Below are positions 33,529-43,577 of a DNA stretch of 64,000 nt, piece by piece. The notes below the pieces were generated by a model. It worked only from the letters and a program-made list of their open reading frames with translations, was not told the origin of the DNA and searched no databases. The stretch is from the NCBI RefSeq assembly GCF_000820105.1, contig NZ_CDDB01000040.1, positions 1-64,000 of the forward strand, given 5' to 3'. A program made the translations under genes and the position numbers. Within the stretch, counting starts at the first letter, position 1. Each line of letters begins with the position of its first letter. Source of the DNA: Aeromonas schubertii. Its GTDB lineage: Bacteria > Pseudomonadota > Gammaproteobacteria > Enterobacterales > Aeromonadaceae.

Positions 33529-34716
33529 TTAGCGGTTGCCTGCCCGGGCGAAGCGCCCCTCGCTCTCGACCCGATAGCGGGCCGTGCTGGCGGGCACGAA
33601 GGCCGAATGTCCGATAGCCAGGGAGAGGCGCTGCTCGCCGCTGACGAGGGTAAGGGGGGCGTCAATGGCGAAGATCACCTCGGCGCTTTGGCCCTGCAGC
33701 TCGTGCTCCCCCGCCTCGTAGATGCGGAAGGTGAAGTCGGGCACCGGCACCTGGAAGTGGCAGCAACGTCCCTCTCTCCGGGGGGCGAGCAGGATCTCGG
33801 CGGCGGGCTTGGGCTCGCAGCGGGTGCAGGCGAGCAGTTCGTCCACATCCATGTGCTTGGGAGTGAGACCGGCGCGCAGCACGTTGTCGGAGTTGGCCAT
33901 GATCTCGAGGCCGGTACCACGCACATAGGCGTGGGGGGTGCAGGCGTCGAGGAACATGGCCTGACCGGGTTGCAGGGTCACTACATTGAGCAGCAGCGGA
34001 GCAAACAGTCCCACATCCCCGGGGTACTGCTCGAAGAGGTGCAGGATGAGGGCGAAGGTCTCCTCCGTGCGACAGGCTGCGGCGGTGCGGGCCAGATCGG
34101 CCAGGGCTGCCTCTTTTTGGGCCCCCTGCAGAGTCAGCAGGGCACGAAACAGAGTGGCCAGACCCGCTTCATGTTGCGCGCGGGCGAAGGCCTCTACCAG
34201 AGGGGCCAGGGCCGGTGAGGCGAGGCGCTCGAACAGGGCGAGGATCTCGGCGTGGGGCCGAAAACCGTTCATGGCCTGGTAAGGGGTGAGGGCGAAGACC
34301 AGCTCGGGCTTGTGATTGTCGTCCCGATAGTTACGATGGGGGGCATTGGGGGCGAGCCCGGCCTCGTTGTCCCGGGCAAACCCCGCCTCGGCCTGGGCCT
34401 TGCTCGGGTGCACCTGGATGGAGAGGGCCTTTTCGGCGCAGAGCACCTTGAACAGGAAGGGGAGGGTACCGAAGCGCGCCGCCGTCGCCTCGCCCAGCAT
34501 GGCGGCCGGATCGGCGGCGATGAGGGCGTCGAGACGAATCAGCTGACCCTCCTGCTCGACCAGCGAGCAGCCGCTGGGATGGGCACCCATCCAGAGCTCG
34601 GCCTGGGGCTGCTCATCGGGGTTGGCGATGCCAAACAGCCGGGTCAGGGCATGGCGACTGCCCCACTCATACCCCTGGATGGGGTTGGTCATCGGAAAGA
34701 AGGCGCACTGGCTCAT
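33529..34716 (-). CDS. manA: Mannose-6-phosphate isomerase, class I
   Basis: 395 residues. Zinc-binding elements are present: QVHPSK, HKPELVFAL and TPHAYVRGTGLE. The catalytic Arg region (ADSDNVLR-like) occurs as ANSDNVLRAGLTPKH. It interconverts mannose 6-phosphate and fructose 6-phosphate. The ATG at 34716 is chosen because GAGGAG lies seven bases upstream; an in-frame ATG at 34731 lies upstream of that site. Divergent from an AraC-type regulator that may control it. Confidence 0.92.
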   Translation of the reverse strand: MSQCAFFPMTNPIQGYEWGSRHALTRLFGIANPDEQPQAELWMGAHPSGCSLVEQEGQLIRLDALIAADPAAMLGEATAARFGTLPFLFKVLCAEKALSIQVHPSKAQAEAGFARDNEAGLAPNAPHRNYRDDNHKPELVFALTPYQAMNGFRPHAEILALFERLASPALAPLVEAFARAQHEAGLATLFRALLTLQGAQKEAALADLARTAAACRTEETFALILHLFEQYPGDVGLFAPLLLNVVTLQPGQAMFLDACTPHAYVRGTGLEIMANSDNVLRAGLTPKHMDVDELLACTRCEPKPAAEILLAPRREGRCCHFQVPVPDFTFRIYEAGEHELQGQSAEVIFAIDAPLTLVSGEQRLSLAIGHSAFVPASTARYRVESEGRFARAGNR

Positions 34717-34819
34717 GGATGGGCTCCTCATACGGCATCAACGGAACAGGTGCGGACTATAACATGGCGGGGATGGCGCGACCCAACGGCGTGGTCGCTC
34801 CCCTTGAGCGAGATCATTG

Positions 34820-35701
34820 ATGAGCCTTGTTTTTACCCAGTTGCTGGATGGGCTGCTCGGCGCCGACGCCGGCTTTGAGCGGGTGTGGTTTGCCGCCGAT
34901 CGCGGGGTCCCCCCCAGCTTTAGCTACCAGGTCAACTTTCCCCGTCTCGAGCTGGTGTTCGACGGCGAGTATGTGAACCGGCTCTGGTGCCCCGAGCAGG
35001 AGGTACGAGAGGTGAGTGTGCTGCCGGGCCAGGCCCTCTATATTCCCCCCAATGGTTGGAACAAGCCGGACTGGGAGCGGGAGTGCACCGTGCTGAGTCT
35101 GCTCTTTGGCAAGCGGCAACTGGGGCTGAGCCTGGTGGTCAAGCGCCGGGGAGAGACGGGGTTTGCCGATGTGAAGAAACACAGTATCCCGGGGGCCACC
35201 GGGCGCGCCCTGGATCCGACACTGCAGGCCCTCGACACCCTGGCCCGGGAGGCGGTGACGGCGCCGATGGATAACTACCTGCTACTGGCCCTGCTGGCGG
35301 GGAGCCGCCAGCTGCTGCTGGAGTCTGCCGCCGGACGCGCCCGCGGGGCGGATCTGTTCCACGGCATCTGCATCTACATTCAGGAGAACTTCCACCGCCC
35401 CATCTGCCGGGAGAGCATAGCGGCACGCTTCAACCTCTCGGCCAGCCACCTGTCGCGCCTGTTTCGCCAGCAGGGACACATGCGCCTGGCTGATTACATA
35501 GGCTGGGTGAGGCTGGAGCGGGCGAAATTCATGCTCAAGAAGTATCGCTTTCGCCTCGAGGAGGTCTCCCGCCGCTGTGGCTATCGGGACGTGAACTACT
35601 TCTGCCGGGTCTTCAAGCAGAAGACTGGCCTGACGCCCTCTCAATACCGGGAGCTGAGCCAGCCGGGAGAGGGCGCCGTTACAGCGTCACCCAAGTGGTG
35701 A
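34820..35701 (+). CDS. AraC family transcriptional regulator
   Basis: 293 residues. The N-terminal half is a cupin-like sensor (FPRLELVFDGEYVNRLW, then VLPGQALYIPPNGWNKP). The C-terminal half carries two helix-turn-helix segments: CRESIAARFNLSASHLSRLF and EEVSRRCGYRDVNYFCRVFK, followed by KTGLTPSQYRE. Transcribed away from manA and convergent with the PTS HPr-like/EIIA gene, whose 3' end it overlaps by 23 bases. Control of manA or the PTS genes is a reasonable inference from position. A TTG directly before the ATG could also be used. Confidence 0.88.
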   Translation: MSLVFTQLLDGLLGADAGFERVWFAADRGVPPSFSYQVNFPRLELVFDGEYVNRLWCPEQEVREVSVLPGQALYIPPNGWNKPDWERECTVLSLLFGKRQLGLSLVVKRRGETGFADVKKHSIPGATGRALDPTLQALDTLAREAVTAPMDNYLLLALLAGSRQLLLESAAGRARGADLFHGICIYIQENFHRPICRESIAARFNLSASHLSRLFRQQGHMRLADYIGWVRLERAKFMLKKYRFRLEEVSRRCGYRDVNYFCRVFKQKTGLTPSQYRELSQPGEGAVTASPKW

Positions 35702-36461
35702 GACCCTCGACCAGGATGGCGTGACGAGCGCTGGCGCTGGAGGCGCGCAGCAGCGCCGGGCCCAGCGTCTCTCCCAGCAGGTTTTGCACCAGGATGGGGA
35801 GGGGGCGCAGTCGCTCGGGCGGGAGCGCACGCGGGGCCGCCATCAGGATCAGGGTATTGACTGGCCCGAGGGGGGAGCCCCATTCCAGCCCGAGCGGGCT
35901 CTGCAGCAGGGTCAGGGCGGGGGCCTGCACCGCCTCGCTCAGCACATGGGGCATGGCGAGCCCGGCGCGGATCAGGGTGGGAGAGATCTGCTCGCGCTCT
36001 TGCAATTGACGGAGCAGCTGTTCCGGGTCCGTCAGGATATCGGCAGGGAGTCGCCCCACCAGATGTGCCAACGCCTGCTCTTTGGTGAGGGGATCGTGTC
36101 GCTCACTCACCATGGCCGGCGTCAGACGATAGCCGGGCAGTGTACGTTCGAGCCGGCTCTGGGCCTGGGCGAAGCCGGGGCGCTTGCCGCCCAGCAAGTG
36201 TCCCAGCTCGGTGACCCAGGAGGTAAGCACCATGTGGGCCAGCTCGGCATCCGCTCCCTCGATCACCAGTTGGCAAAGATCCCCCTGACGCGCGGCGGCG
36301 CTGAGCAGGGCCAGCAGTTGCGCCGGGTCCCCCTGCTGGCGACGGCTCAGGTTAATCAGGCAGAGTCGGGCGCGGAACATGCCCCCGAGCCGCCGCAGCT
36401 GGCGTGCCTGGGGAATGGTAAGGGGGCGATGGCAGTAGAAGGTGAGCTCACGCCGGGGCAT
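35679..36461 (-). CDS. PTS HPr-like/EIIA (fructose type) fusion protein
   Basis: 260 residues. The N-terminal about 95 residues resemble an HPr fold, but the phosphorylated His position appears lost (CHRPLTIPQA in place of the NGLHTRPAA pattern). The C-terminal about 130 residues form a fructose-type EIIA domain with the active His in AGLAMPHVLSEAV (about His172). The start at 36461 overlaps the end of the EIIB gene by 14 bases, which suggests translational coupling. A longer in-frame reading further upstream would run inside EIIB and is rejected. No EIIC gene is present, so a regulatory rather than transport role is possible. Confidence 0.75.
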   Translation of the reverse strand: MPRRELTFYCHRPLTIPQARQLRRLGGMFRARLCLINLSRRQQGDPAQLLALLSAAARQGDLCQLVIEGADAELAHMVLTSWVTELGHLLGGKRPGFAQAQSRLERTLPGYRLTPAMVSERHDPLTKEQALAHLVGRLPADILTDPEQLLRQLQEREQISPTLIRAGLAMPHVLSEAVQAPALTLLQSPLGLEWGSPLGPVNTLILMAAPRALPPERLRPLPILVQNLLGETLGPALLRASSASARHAILVEGLTTWVTL

Positions 36462-36759
36462 GGCCACCTGCCGCCTGCAGCACGGCGATGGGATCGAGCA
36501 GCACCGCCTCGAGAGAGACCCGACGCTGGGGGCAGCCGAGGAAGCGCTCCTTCTGCTCGACCTCGATATCGGAGGCAAGCAGCACCAGATCGGCCCGGGC
36601 GATGTCGTGGGCGGTGAGGATGTTCTCGATCCCCATGGCGCCCTGAGTCTCGACCTTGATCTTCATGTTGAGGGCATTGGCCGCCTTGCGCAGGGCGTCG
36701 GCGGCCATGTAGGTGTGGGCAATACCGGTAGGGCAGGCGGTGACGGCGACGATATTCAT
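36448..36759 (-). CDS. PTS fructose-type EIIB subunit
   Basis: 103 residues. Begins MNIVAVTACPTGIAHTYMAA, the classical EIIB fructose phosphocysteine loop (Cys9), and continues with KIKVETQGAMGIEN. It resembles stand-alone Frw/Fry-type EIIB proteins. It is encoded immediately upstream of the HPr-like/EIIA gene with overlap. The membrane EIIC partner is not here; it may pair with the EIIABC encoded at 18949-20850 or act as a signalling relay. The ATG at 36759 fixes the conserved N-terminus. Confidence 0.85.
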   Translation of the reverse strand: MNIVAVTACPTGIAHTYMAADALRKAANALNMKIKVETQGAMGIENILTAHDIARADLVLLASDIEVEQKERFLGCPQRRVSLEAVLLDPIAVLQAAGGHAPA

Positions 36760-36797
36760 GGGCTGAGGGCTGCTGACAACGGGCCCCCAGCATAGCC

Positions 36798-37328
36798 TCA
36801 AACCGTGGCGCAGCCAATGACGCAGTAGTCGGCACCCGTGGTGGCGAGTGCCTCCCGGCTCGGCGGATCGCGCCAGTCAACGGGACCATTGAGGAAGTAC
36901 CAGCGCAGGCGTGGCAGGAAGAGGTTGAACCACTCGTCCTGAAAGAACTCGAAACCCTGATTCCACTCCGGATCGTTGGCCCAGCCGGTCTGGACGAAGT
37001 GGAGGCGGGTGCTCATCCCCTCCGGGGCGAAGCGCAGGCAGACCTGGGTCTTCTGATGACGGATATGGGTCAGATGGGGTGGAAAGTTCCAGCTGAAGCT
37101 GAGCAGATCATAGGGCATCACCGCCATCATACGGCACCCCTCGGTGCCACGCAGGCCGTGGGCCTCGTCGAGGCGAAAATAGATCTCGAAGGGACCGTTG
37201 GGTTCGGCCACCACCAGACAATCGGGGGCCAGGAAGCTGCGGATACCATGCTCCGTGGTCCAGGCATTCCAGACCGCCTCGACCGGGGCCGGGATGAGAA
37301 TACTACCTTCAAGCTGCTTGTTTTCCAT
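36798..37328 (-). CDS. SRPBCC/AHSA1 domain protein
   Basis: 176 residues with the START-like AHSA1 fold: ILIPAPVEAVWNAWTTEHGIRSFLAP near the N-terminus, PNGPFEIYFRLD and YDLLSFSWNFPPH in the middle, and a final helix with EWFNLFLPRLRWYF. These proteins bind hydrophobic ligands, and the specific function is unknown. A GTG lies directly upstream of the ATG at 37328, so either codon is possible with the GGAGG site. Same strand as the EIIB gene 38 bases downstream, perhaps co-transcribed. Confidence 0.8.
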   Translation of the reverse strand: MENKQLEGSILIPAPVEAVWNAWTTEHGIRSFLAPDCLVVAEPNGPFEIYFRLDEAHGLRGTEGCRMMAVMPYDLLSFSWNFPPHLTHIRHQKTQVCLRFAPEGMSTRLHFVQTGWANDPEWNQGFEFFQDEWFNLFLPRLRWYFLNGPVDWRDPPSREALATTGADYCVIGCATV

Positions 37329-37489
37329 CACGTACGCCCTCCTGGGTCATGCAGTCGGACCAGTATAGCTCCATCTGCCTCCAAGGGGGGAGGCCAAAAT
37401 GTGGCCGTCAGAAGTGGTCCGATAACCTTGTCAGTAAACATAGAGGGAGGGGGAGAAGAGGGCCAGGATCGTGGGGGGCCGAAATAAGA

Positions 37490-37512
37490 GAGGCCCGCAC
37501 GGAGCGGGCCTC
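37490..37512 (-). terminator. Terminator of the mscK gene
   Basis: Stem GAGGCCCGC / GCGGGCCTC 17 bases after the stop codon. The T-run is poor. Confidence 0.65.
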
Positions 37513-37528
37513 TGGGCAGGCTAGGGGA

Positions 37529-40500
37529 TTAACCCTTGGCCTCGTCGGCGGGAGGGAGGGAAGAGCGTGACTCTATCTTCTGCTCGTCCCCCTTCATGTT
37601 CTTGATGTAGATATCCATCTGGTTGAAGGCGATCTCGATGCCATGCTCCTTGAAGAGCAGGTCGATGCGACGGTTCAGCTCGTCGATGGCCGGGTTTCTG
37701 TCCCCCAATTCGCTGACGAAGAAGCGCAGCTCATGATCCAGGGTGCTGGCACCAAAGGTGAGGAAATAGACGATGGGCTCCGGCTCCTTGAGCACCCGGC
37801 TGTTCTCCTGGGCGGCCTGCAGCAGCAGCTTGCGGGTCATCTCGAGATCCGAGCCATAGGCCACCCCGACCCGGACGATCACCCGGGTGACCGTATCGCT
37901 CAGTGACCAGTTGATGAGACGTTCGGTCATCAGCTGCTGGTTCGGGATGATCACCTCCTTGCGGTCGAAGTCGGTGAGGGTGGTGGCCCGGATCCGGATC
38001 TTCGAGACGGTGCCCGAGAAGGTGCCGATGGTGACGGTGTCACCGATCCGCACCGGACGCTCGAACAGGATGATGATGCCCGAGACGAAGTTCGACACGA
38101 TTTGCTGCATGCCGAAGCCGATACCGACCGACAGACCGGTCGCCACCCACTGCAACTTGTCCCACTGCACCCCCATCAGGGAGAGGGAGACCAGCACGCC
38201 CACGCTCAGCAGCACATAGTTGAGCATGGTGGTGATGGCGTAGGCGGTGCCTTGGCCCAGGCGCAGGCGCGATAGCACCAGTACCTCGAGCAGGCCGGGC
38301 AGGTTGCGGGCCAGCGACCAGGCGCCCCCGAGCATGAAGAGGCCGGCCATGACATCGCGCAGGCTGACCGGATAGAGCACCGCATTGGCCCCGGTGCCCT
38401 CGCTCTTGTGCCACAGCACTATGCCGTCGAGGTAGGAGAAGACGGCCACCAGATCGGACCAGAGCCAGTAGAAGGCGAAGCCGAAGATGCCAAGAAGCAC
38501 GATGCGGGCCAGACGCAGAGACTGCTGGCTCACCTCTTCCAGTGCCATGGGCTGCTCTTCAACCGTCTCGCCTCCTTCCGCATCCTCGGTGACCTTCTGC
38601 TCGCGCTTGGCGATGGCGCGGCGCCAGGCCAGACGGCGTGCTGCCAGCTCGAGCCCGCGCAGGGCGGTGCGGTAGACCAGGCTCCACAGCAGCATCAGGT
38701 AGAAGGACTCGATGAGGCGGCCGGTCAGCTTGAGGGAGGTGTAGTAGTAGCCCATCACCACCAGCACGATGAGGGCCAGGGGGGCCAGCGCCAGCGCCAT
38801 GGCCAACAGGTTCTGCCCCAGGCTCGCCTCGCCCTTGATGCGGGCACGGCTGATGGGGAAGACCAGGTAGGCGGTCAGGGCCAACAGGGCGATGGTGAGG
38901 GCCTGGCCGATGACGTCATTGGCCAGGGTGGAGGGCTCGACCGTCCCCTTGGTGGAGAGCATGATAAGCGGCAGCAAGGGTAGCCAGAGGTAGCGCATGC
39001 TGGCGTGCTTGGCCTGCAGCTCGGCCTTGGGTTGGCGGAAGTGGCTCTCGCCGATGCCGCCCGGTTGCATCACATCGAGATAGAGGCCAAAGACCAGGTA
39101 GCCGAGGGCCAGGTTGACCGTCATCACGAAGATGAGCTTGGGGCTGAGCAGGCCGCAGTAGGTGAGCAGCAGGCCGACGGCCCCTATGGTCAGGCTGCCG
39201 GGCAGGCGAGTGATGAGGGCCCACAACAGGGCCTTGGGGGTGTGCCACTGACTGTCGTGACGGAAGCGGCCGAGATCCTTGCGGATTTTCTCCTGCTTGT
39301 GTTGCAGCAAGGGACGCTTCCAGCGCAGCAGGGCGGCGAGCAGCAGCATGGGCAGGGCCAGCAGGCTCACCGGCAGCAGCATCTCGCCCCACTGGCTCCA
39401 GTCCGGTCGCAATGCCCACTCGCTCGACTGCTTGAAGGCAAGACCCGGCCAGGCGATCAGCCACTTGCCGTCGATAGGCTTGTTGCTGCTTACCCAGAAG
39501 ATGTGCTGCTGCAGGGTGAACTCTATCTGGCTGTAGACCCGCTGGATCTGCTGCTGGGTCAGTTGCAGGCTGATGGCGGTGGTGAGCTGCGAATCGAGCT
39601 GCCGGTTGAGCTGATCGAGCAGGACGATCCGGGTGTCCACCAGCTCTGCCAGCTGGTTGCGATCCTCGTCGCTGACCGGGTCGCTGCTCTGGGCGATCAG
39701 AGTGTCGATATAGCTCTGTTTCTGATAGAGCTGATCCCGCTGTTGGCTCAGCTCGAACTGGGCCAGGTGCAAGTCGGCGATCTGTTCGGCCAGGTTTTTC
39801 ACCAGCTGGGTCGGGGCGCTCTCCAGCTGTTGGTAGAGTTGATAGAGGATGCGCGACAGCAGCAGGTTGCCCTTGAGCATCTCCACCTGCTCGTTGAGGT
39901 TGCGCTCCATCTGGGTGCCGCGATCGAGCCAGCTCTTGGATTGCAGGTTCTTCTGTACCAGCTGGTTCAGGTTGCCGGTGGCGGCGATAAGCTGCTGGCT
40001 GAGCTGGTGGTTGAGCTCCTGCTCGTGCTGGATCAGGGGGCTGTCTTCGTTGGCAACCAGCTCGCCGGTCTCCTCGGCCGCCTTCTCGGTCGCTCCCAGC
40101 CGCTTGGCACTGATGCGCTCTTGCAGCACCTCCAGCCTCAGCTGCTCGGCCGAGAGTTTAAGGTTGACCAGATCCCGCTGCTTGGTGGTGAACTCCTGCA
40201 AGCCGGTACGGCTGTCGAGCTCTTTTTGCAGCTGGGCCAGCTGCAGCTCGATGAGCACCTGCTCGGCCTGCAGTTGCAGTTTGGCGGCCGACGAGGCTTC
40301 ACCGCTGGTGAGTCGGCTACGAATATCCTGGCTGCGTTGGTAATCCCGGCTCATGGTGGCCTGGGCGCGCTCGGGCAATGTCTGCAACGAAGTGAGACGG
40401 CTATTGATGGCGCCAAGCTGCTCCTGCAGGGTTTGCAGGTTGGTGAGGGTCTCGCTCTGCAGGGCATCGAGACGCTCCAGGGGGAGTTTGTCATACTCTT

Positions 40501-40837
40501 TGGCCAGCTCTTCCCGGCTCTTCCCCTTGCCCAGCGCCGCCAGTTCTGCGGTCACGCTCTTGAGCCGGGTCGGCAGGTCGCGCAGTTGCTGGGCGCTCTC
40601 CTTGGCCTTGTTCCTGGCCTTGGTGATGGCATCCAGGGTAGAGAGCGCCTCGTTCAGGCGTTTCTGGTCATCCTGCTGGCCCGCCGTCAGCGTCTCCTGC
40701 TTGGCGAGTTCGTCGAGCTGACGCTGGATCTGGTTACGGGTCGGCGGCTCCTGCGCCTGAGCCGCAGGCATGGCCAGCATCAGACTGGCCAGGATCAGCA
40801 GCATGGCCTGGAGCACGCCTCTGTTCATGATTCGCAT
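37529..40837 (-). CDS. mscK: Mechanosensitive channel, MscK/KefA family
   Basis: 1102 residues, near the E. coli MscK length. It has a signal peptide (VLQAMLLILASLMLAMPAAQAQ), then a very long coiled-coil periplasmic region to about residue 480, eight or more membrane helices, and the conserved MscS core at the C-terminus: GIGFGMQQIVSNFVSGIIILFERPVRIGDTV-type segments (GFGMQQIVSNF, RPVRIGDTVTIG) and IPNQQLMTERLINW. It opens under membrane tension to release solutes during osmotic downshock. The start at 40837 fits the signal peptide, though 40828 is also possible. Upstream is the crr terminator, so it is a separate unit. Confidence 0.9.
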   Translation of the reverse strand: MRIMNRGVLQAMLLILASLMLAMPAAQAQEPPTRNQIQRQLDELAKQETLTAGQQDDQKRLNEALSTLDAITKARNKAKESAQQLRDLPTRLKSVTAELAALGKGKSREELAKEYDKLPLERLDALQSETLTNLQTLQEQLGAINSRLTSLQTLPERAQATMSRDYQRSQDIRSRLTSGEASSAAKLQLQAEQVLIELQLAQLQKELDSRTGLQEFTTKQRDLVNLKLSAEQLRLEVLQERISAKRLGATEKAAEETGELVANEDSPLIQHEQELNHQLSQQLIAATGNLNQLVQKNLQSKSWLDRGTQMERNLNEQVEMLKGNLLLSRILYQLYQQLESAPTQLVKNLAEQIADLHLAQFELSQQRDQLYQKQSYIDTLIAQSSDPVSDEDRNQLAELVDTRIVLLDQLNRQLDSQLTTAISLQLTQQQIQRVYSQIEFTLQQHIFWVSSNKPIDGKWLIAWPGLAFKQSSEWALRPDWSQWGEMLLPVSLLALPMLLLAALLRWKRPLLQHKQEKIRKDLGRFRHDSQWHTPKALLWALITRLPGSLTIGAVGLLLTYCGLLSPKLIFVMTVNLALGYLVFGLYLDVMQPGGIGESHFRQPKAELQAKHASMRYLWLPLLPLIMLSTKGTVEPSTLANDVIGQALTIALLALTAYLVFPISRARIKGEASLGQNLLAMALALAPLALIVLVVMGYYYTSLKLTGRLIESFYLMLLWSLVYRTALRGLELAARRLAWRRAIAKREQKVTEDAEGGETVEEQPMALEEVSQQSLRLARIVLLGIFGFAFYWLWSDLVAVFSYLDGIVLWHKSEGTGANAVLYPVSLRDVMAGLFMLGGAWSLARNLPGLLEVLVLSRLRLGQGTAYAITTMLNYVLLSVGVLVSLSLMGVQWDKLQWVATGLSVGIGFGMQQIVSNFVSGIIILFERPVRIGDTVTIGTFSGTVSKIRIRATTLTDFDRKEVIIPNQQLMTERLINWSLSDTVTRVIVRVGVAYGSDLEMTRKLLLQAAQENSRVLKEPEPIVYFLTFGASTLDHELRFFVSELGDRNPAIDELNRRIDLLFKEHGIEIAFNQMDIYIKNMKGDEQKIESRSSLPPADEAKG

Positions 40838-40925
40838 AGGGATTCCGGTGTAGCCATCAGGCTTGTGGTTCACTTGGGCGCGCGGATTCTATCACCGCTC
40901 AAATGGGTGGCGCAGTGGGGGGGCG

Positions 40926-40954
40926 AAAAAAAACCGGAGCCTGGGGGCTCCGGT
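40926..40954 (-). terminator. Terminator of the pts operon after crr
   Basis: Stem ACCGGAGCC / GGCTCCGGT followed by eight T on the minus strand. Confidence 0.93.
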
Positions 40955-40987
40955 CTCGTTCACTCGACAACCGTGGTCGTCAGCGAC

Positions 40988-41497
40988 TTACTTCTTGATG
41001 CGGATTACCGGGGTTTCACCCACGGTCACGGCGCCAGTCAGCTTGGTCAGCTCTTTGATCTCGTCCATGTTGGAGATGACAACCGGAGTCAGGGTAGACT
41101 TGGCCTTCTCTTCCAGCAGCGCCAGATCGAACTCGATGATCACGTCGCCCTTCTTGACCTGCTGGCCTTCCTGAGCGATACGCTTGAAGCCTTCGCCCTT
41201 CAGTTCGACGGTGTCGATACCGAAGTGGACGAACAGCTCGATGCCGCTGTCAGACTCCAGGGAGAAGGCGTGGTTGGTCTCGAAAATCTTGCCGATGGTA
41301 CCGTCGCACGGCGCAACCATCTTGTTGCCGGCCGGCTTGATGGCGATACCGTCGCCTACGATCTTCTCGGCAAACACGACATCCGGCACATCTTCGATCG
41401 GTACGATTTCACCGGACAGAGGGGCAAAGATTTCGATGCCGCCGGTGTCGCTGCTGTCGTCGGAGACCAGTTTCTTCAGTTTGTCGAACAGACCCAT
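40988..41497 (-). CDS. crr: PTS glucose-specific EIIA
   Basis: 169 residues, the standard EIIA-Glc length. The phospho-His region is [19 protein letters not shown] (about residue 91), with the second active-site His present in the earlier segment. It accepts phosphate from HPr, and in its unphosphorylated form regulates permeases, adenylate cyclase and glycerol kinase. Last gene of ptsH-ptsI-crr, 44 bases after ptsI, and ends at a strong terminator. Confidence 0.97.
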   Translation of the reverse strand: MGLFDKLKKLVSDDSSDTGGIEIFAPLSGEIVPIEDVPDVVFAEKIVGDGIAIKPAGNKMVAPCDGTIGKIFETNHAFSLESDSGIELFVHFGIDTVELKGEGFKRIAQEGQQVKKGDVIIEFDLALLEEKAKSTLTPVVISNMDEIKELTKLTGAVTVGETPVIRIKK

Positions 41498-41541
41498 AGT
41501 TAAAGCTCCTAGAGAATTATTGTCGCTGTTTGCTGCCGATC

Positions 41542-43269
41542 TTAGCAGACTGCCTTCTGCTTGATAAAGCTATCGACGCAGGCTTCGATTTCGGCGGCGG
41601 TTGCAAAGCTCAGGGCTTGGTCTGCCATCGCCTTCACATCTTCGAAGTTGGTGTTGCGGATGAGCTTCTTGATGCGCGGAACAGAGATAGCGCTCATGGA
41701 GAACTCGTCCAGCCCCATGCCGAGCAGCAGCAGGGTAGCACGCTCGTCACCAGCCAGCTCGCCGCACATACCGGTCCACTTGCCTTCGGCGTGGGACGCG
41801 TCGATCACCATCTTGATGAGGTTCAGGACGGAGGGCGACAGCGGGTTGTACATGGCGGAGATCATCTCGTTGCCACGGTCCACGGCCAGGGTGTACTGGG
41901 TCAGATCGTTGGTGCCGATGCTGAAGAAGTCCACTTCCTTGGCCAGGTGGTGAGCCATCACGGCGGCAGCCGGTGTCTCGACCATGATACCCACTTCGAT
42001 GTTCTCATCAAAGGCATGACCTTCGGCGCGCAGTTCGGCCTTCAGCTGTTCCACGGTTGCCTTGAGGCTGCGGAACTCCTCGACGGAGATGATCATGGGG
42101 AACATGATGCGCAGCTTGCCGAAGGCGGAGGCACGCAGGATGGCGCGCAGCTGGGCATTCATGATGTCGGTACGGTCGAAGAAGATGCGCACGGCGCGCC
42201 AGCCCAGGAAGGGGTTCATCTCCTTCGGGAAGTTCATGTAGGGCAGTTCCTTGTCACCGCCGATGTCCATGGTACGGACGATGATCGGCTGGTTCGGCAT
42301 GGCCGCGGCCACTTCTTTGTAGGCCTGGAACTGCTCATCTTCGCTCGGCAGGGCGTCACGATCCATGAACAGGAATTCGGTGCGGTAGAGACCGACACCC
42401 TCGGCGCCGTTGCGGATGGCACCTTCGGTATCCTTGACGGTACCAATGTTGGCGCACACCTCGACCTGATGGCCGTCCAGGGTGATAGCCGGCAGATCCT
42501 TGAGCTTGGCCAGCTCATCTTTCTCGGCCTGGTAGCGAGCCTGGGTCTCTTTGAACTGGGTCAGCTCGGCGTCGCTCGGGTTGATCACCACCTTGTTGTT
42601 GATGGCGTCGAGCAGGATCATGTCGCCGTTCTTGACACGGTTGGTGATGTCGTTGGTGCCCACGATGGCCGGCAGCTCGAGGGAGCGGGCCATGATGGAG
42701 GTGTGGGAGGTGCGGCCACCGATATCGGTGACAAAACCCAGCACGTATTTCAGGTTGATCTGAGCGGTCTCGGAGGGGGTCAGGTCTTTGGCGACCAGGA
42801 TCACCTCTTCATCGATGGTGCTCAGGTTGACAACGGGGATACCCAGAGTGTTCTTGATGAGGCGGGTACCGATGTCACGGAAGTCGGTGGCACGCTCGCG
42901 CAGATAGGGGTCATCGAGTTCCGCCATCATGCGGGCGTACTGCTCGATGACCTCATAGATTGCACGGTCAGCCGAAGCCTGGTTCTCTTTGATGAAGGAC
43001 TTGATATCGCCTTCCAGCTCTTCATCTTCGAGCAGCATGATGTGGCCTTCGAAGATGGCCTCTTTCTCTTCACCGAAGGTGCGACCCGCCATCTCTTTGA
43101 TGGCTTCCAGCTGGGTTGCGGATTTGGAGCGCGCTTCGATGAAGCGGCTGATTTCGCTCTCGACCTGGCTCTGTGCAATGGGAGCCTGGTTGATCACGAT
43201 CTCTTCTTCTTTCAGGAGCAGCGCCTTGCCGAATGCAATGCCGGGGGACGCCAGAATGCCAGATATCAT
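41542..43269 (-). CDS. ptsI: PTS enzyme I, phosphoenolpyruvate-protein phosphotransferase
   Basis: 575 residues. The phosphorylated His is in [21 protein letters not shown] (about residue 189). The C-terminal PEP-binding barrel has [22 protein letters not shown] and the Cys in [12 protein letters not shown]. It phosphorylates HPr at the expense of PEP. Located 50 bases after ptsH and before crr in the classic operon order. Confidence 0.98.
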   Translation of the reverse strand: MISGILASPGIAFGKALLLKEEEIVINQAPIAQSQVESEISRFIEARSKSATQLEAIKEMAGRTFGEEKEAIFEGHIMLLEDEELEGDIKSFIKENQASADRAIYEVIEQYARMMAELDDPYLRERATDFRDIGTRLIKNTLGIPVVNLSTIDEEVILVAKDLTPSETAQINLKYVLGFVTDIGGRTSHTSIMARSLELPAIVGTNDITNRVKNGDMILLDAINNKVVINPSDAELTQFKETQARYQAEKDELAKLKDLPAITLDGHQVEVCANIGTVKDTEGAIRNGAEGVGLYRTEFLFMDRDALPSEDEQFQAYKEVAAAMPNQPIIVRTMDIGGDKELPYMNFPKEMNPFLGWRAVRIFFDRTDIMNAQLRAILRASAFGKLRIMFPMIISVEEFRSLKATVEQLKAELRAEGHAFDENIEVGIMVETPAAAVMAHHLAKEVDFFSIGTNDLTQYTLAVDRGNEMISAMYNPLSPSVLNLIKMVIDASHAEGKWTGMCGELAGDERATLLLLGMGLDEFSMSAISVPRIKKLIRNTNFEDVKAMADQALSFATAAEIEACVDSFIKQKAVC

Positions 43270-43319
43270 AACCCTATCCTAAATAGAACCTAAGACTGTG
43301 GGGGGAGGGAAAAGCTGGA

Positions 43320-43577
43320 TTACTCCAGCTCGTCCATCAGGGCTACCAGCTTCTCTACGGCTTGCTGGGCGTCCGGGCCGTCGGCCTGGATGGTCACGTT
43401 GGTGCCCTTGGTCAGGCCCAGAGTCTGCAGTTTGAACAGGCTCTTGGCGCTGGCGGACTTACCACCGGAAACCACGGTGATCTCGCTCTGGAACTCTTTG
43501 GCTTCTTTGACGAACTGAGCTGCCGGACGGGTGTGCAGGCCGTTTTCAGCAGTGATGACTACAGACTTCTCGTACAT
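43320..43577 (-). CDS. ptsH: PTS phosphocarrier HPr
   Basis: 85 residues, with His15 in [16 protein letters not shown] and the Ser46 regulatory region [16 protein letters not shown]. Receives phosphate from enzyme I and passes it to EIIA domains, including those of the fructose-type systems in this window. The start at 43577 gives MYEKSVVI; the longer frame upstream runs into the control region. Its GGGTGA site is well placed. Confidence 0.97.
   Translation of the reverse strand: MYEKSVVITAENGLHTRPAAQFVKEAKEFQSEITVVSGGKSASAKSLFKLQTLGLTKGTNVTIQADGPDAQQAVEKLVALMDELE

Noticed and set aside
35679-36578. Extending the HPr-like/EIIA protein upstream to 36578
   Set aside because: The additional N-terminal residues are Ser/Arg rich and come from reading inside the EIIB gene in another frame; the fold begins at MPRRELTF (36461).
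39005-41503. 832-codon plus-strand frame opposite mscK and crr
   Set aside because: Antisense artefact crossing two well-identified genes, with Leu/Gln/Glu repetition typical of a reversed coding strand.
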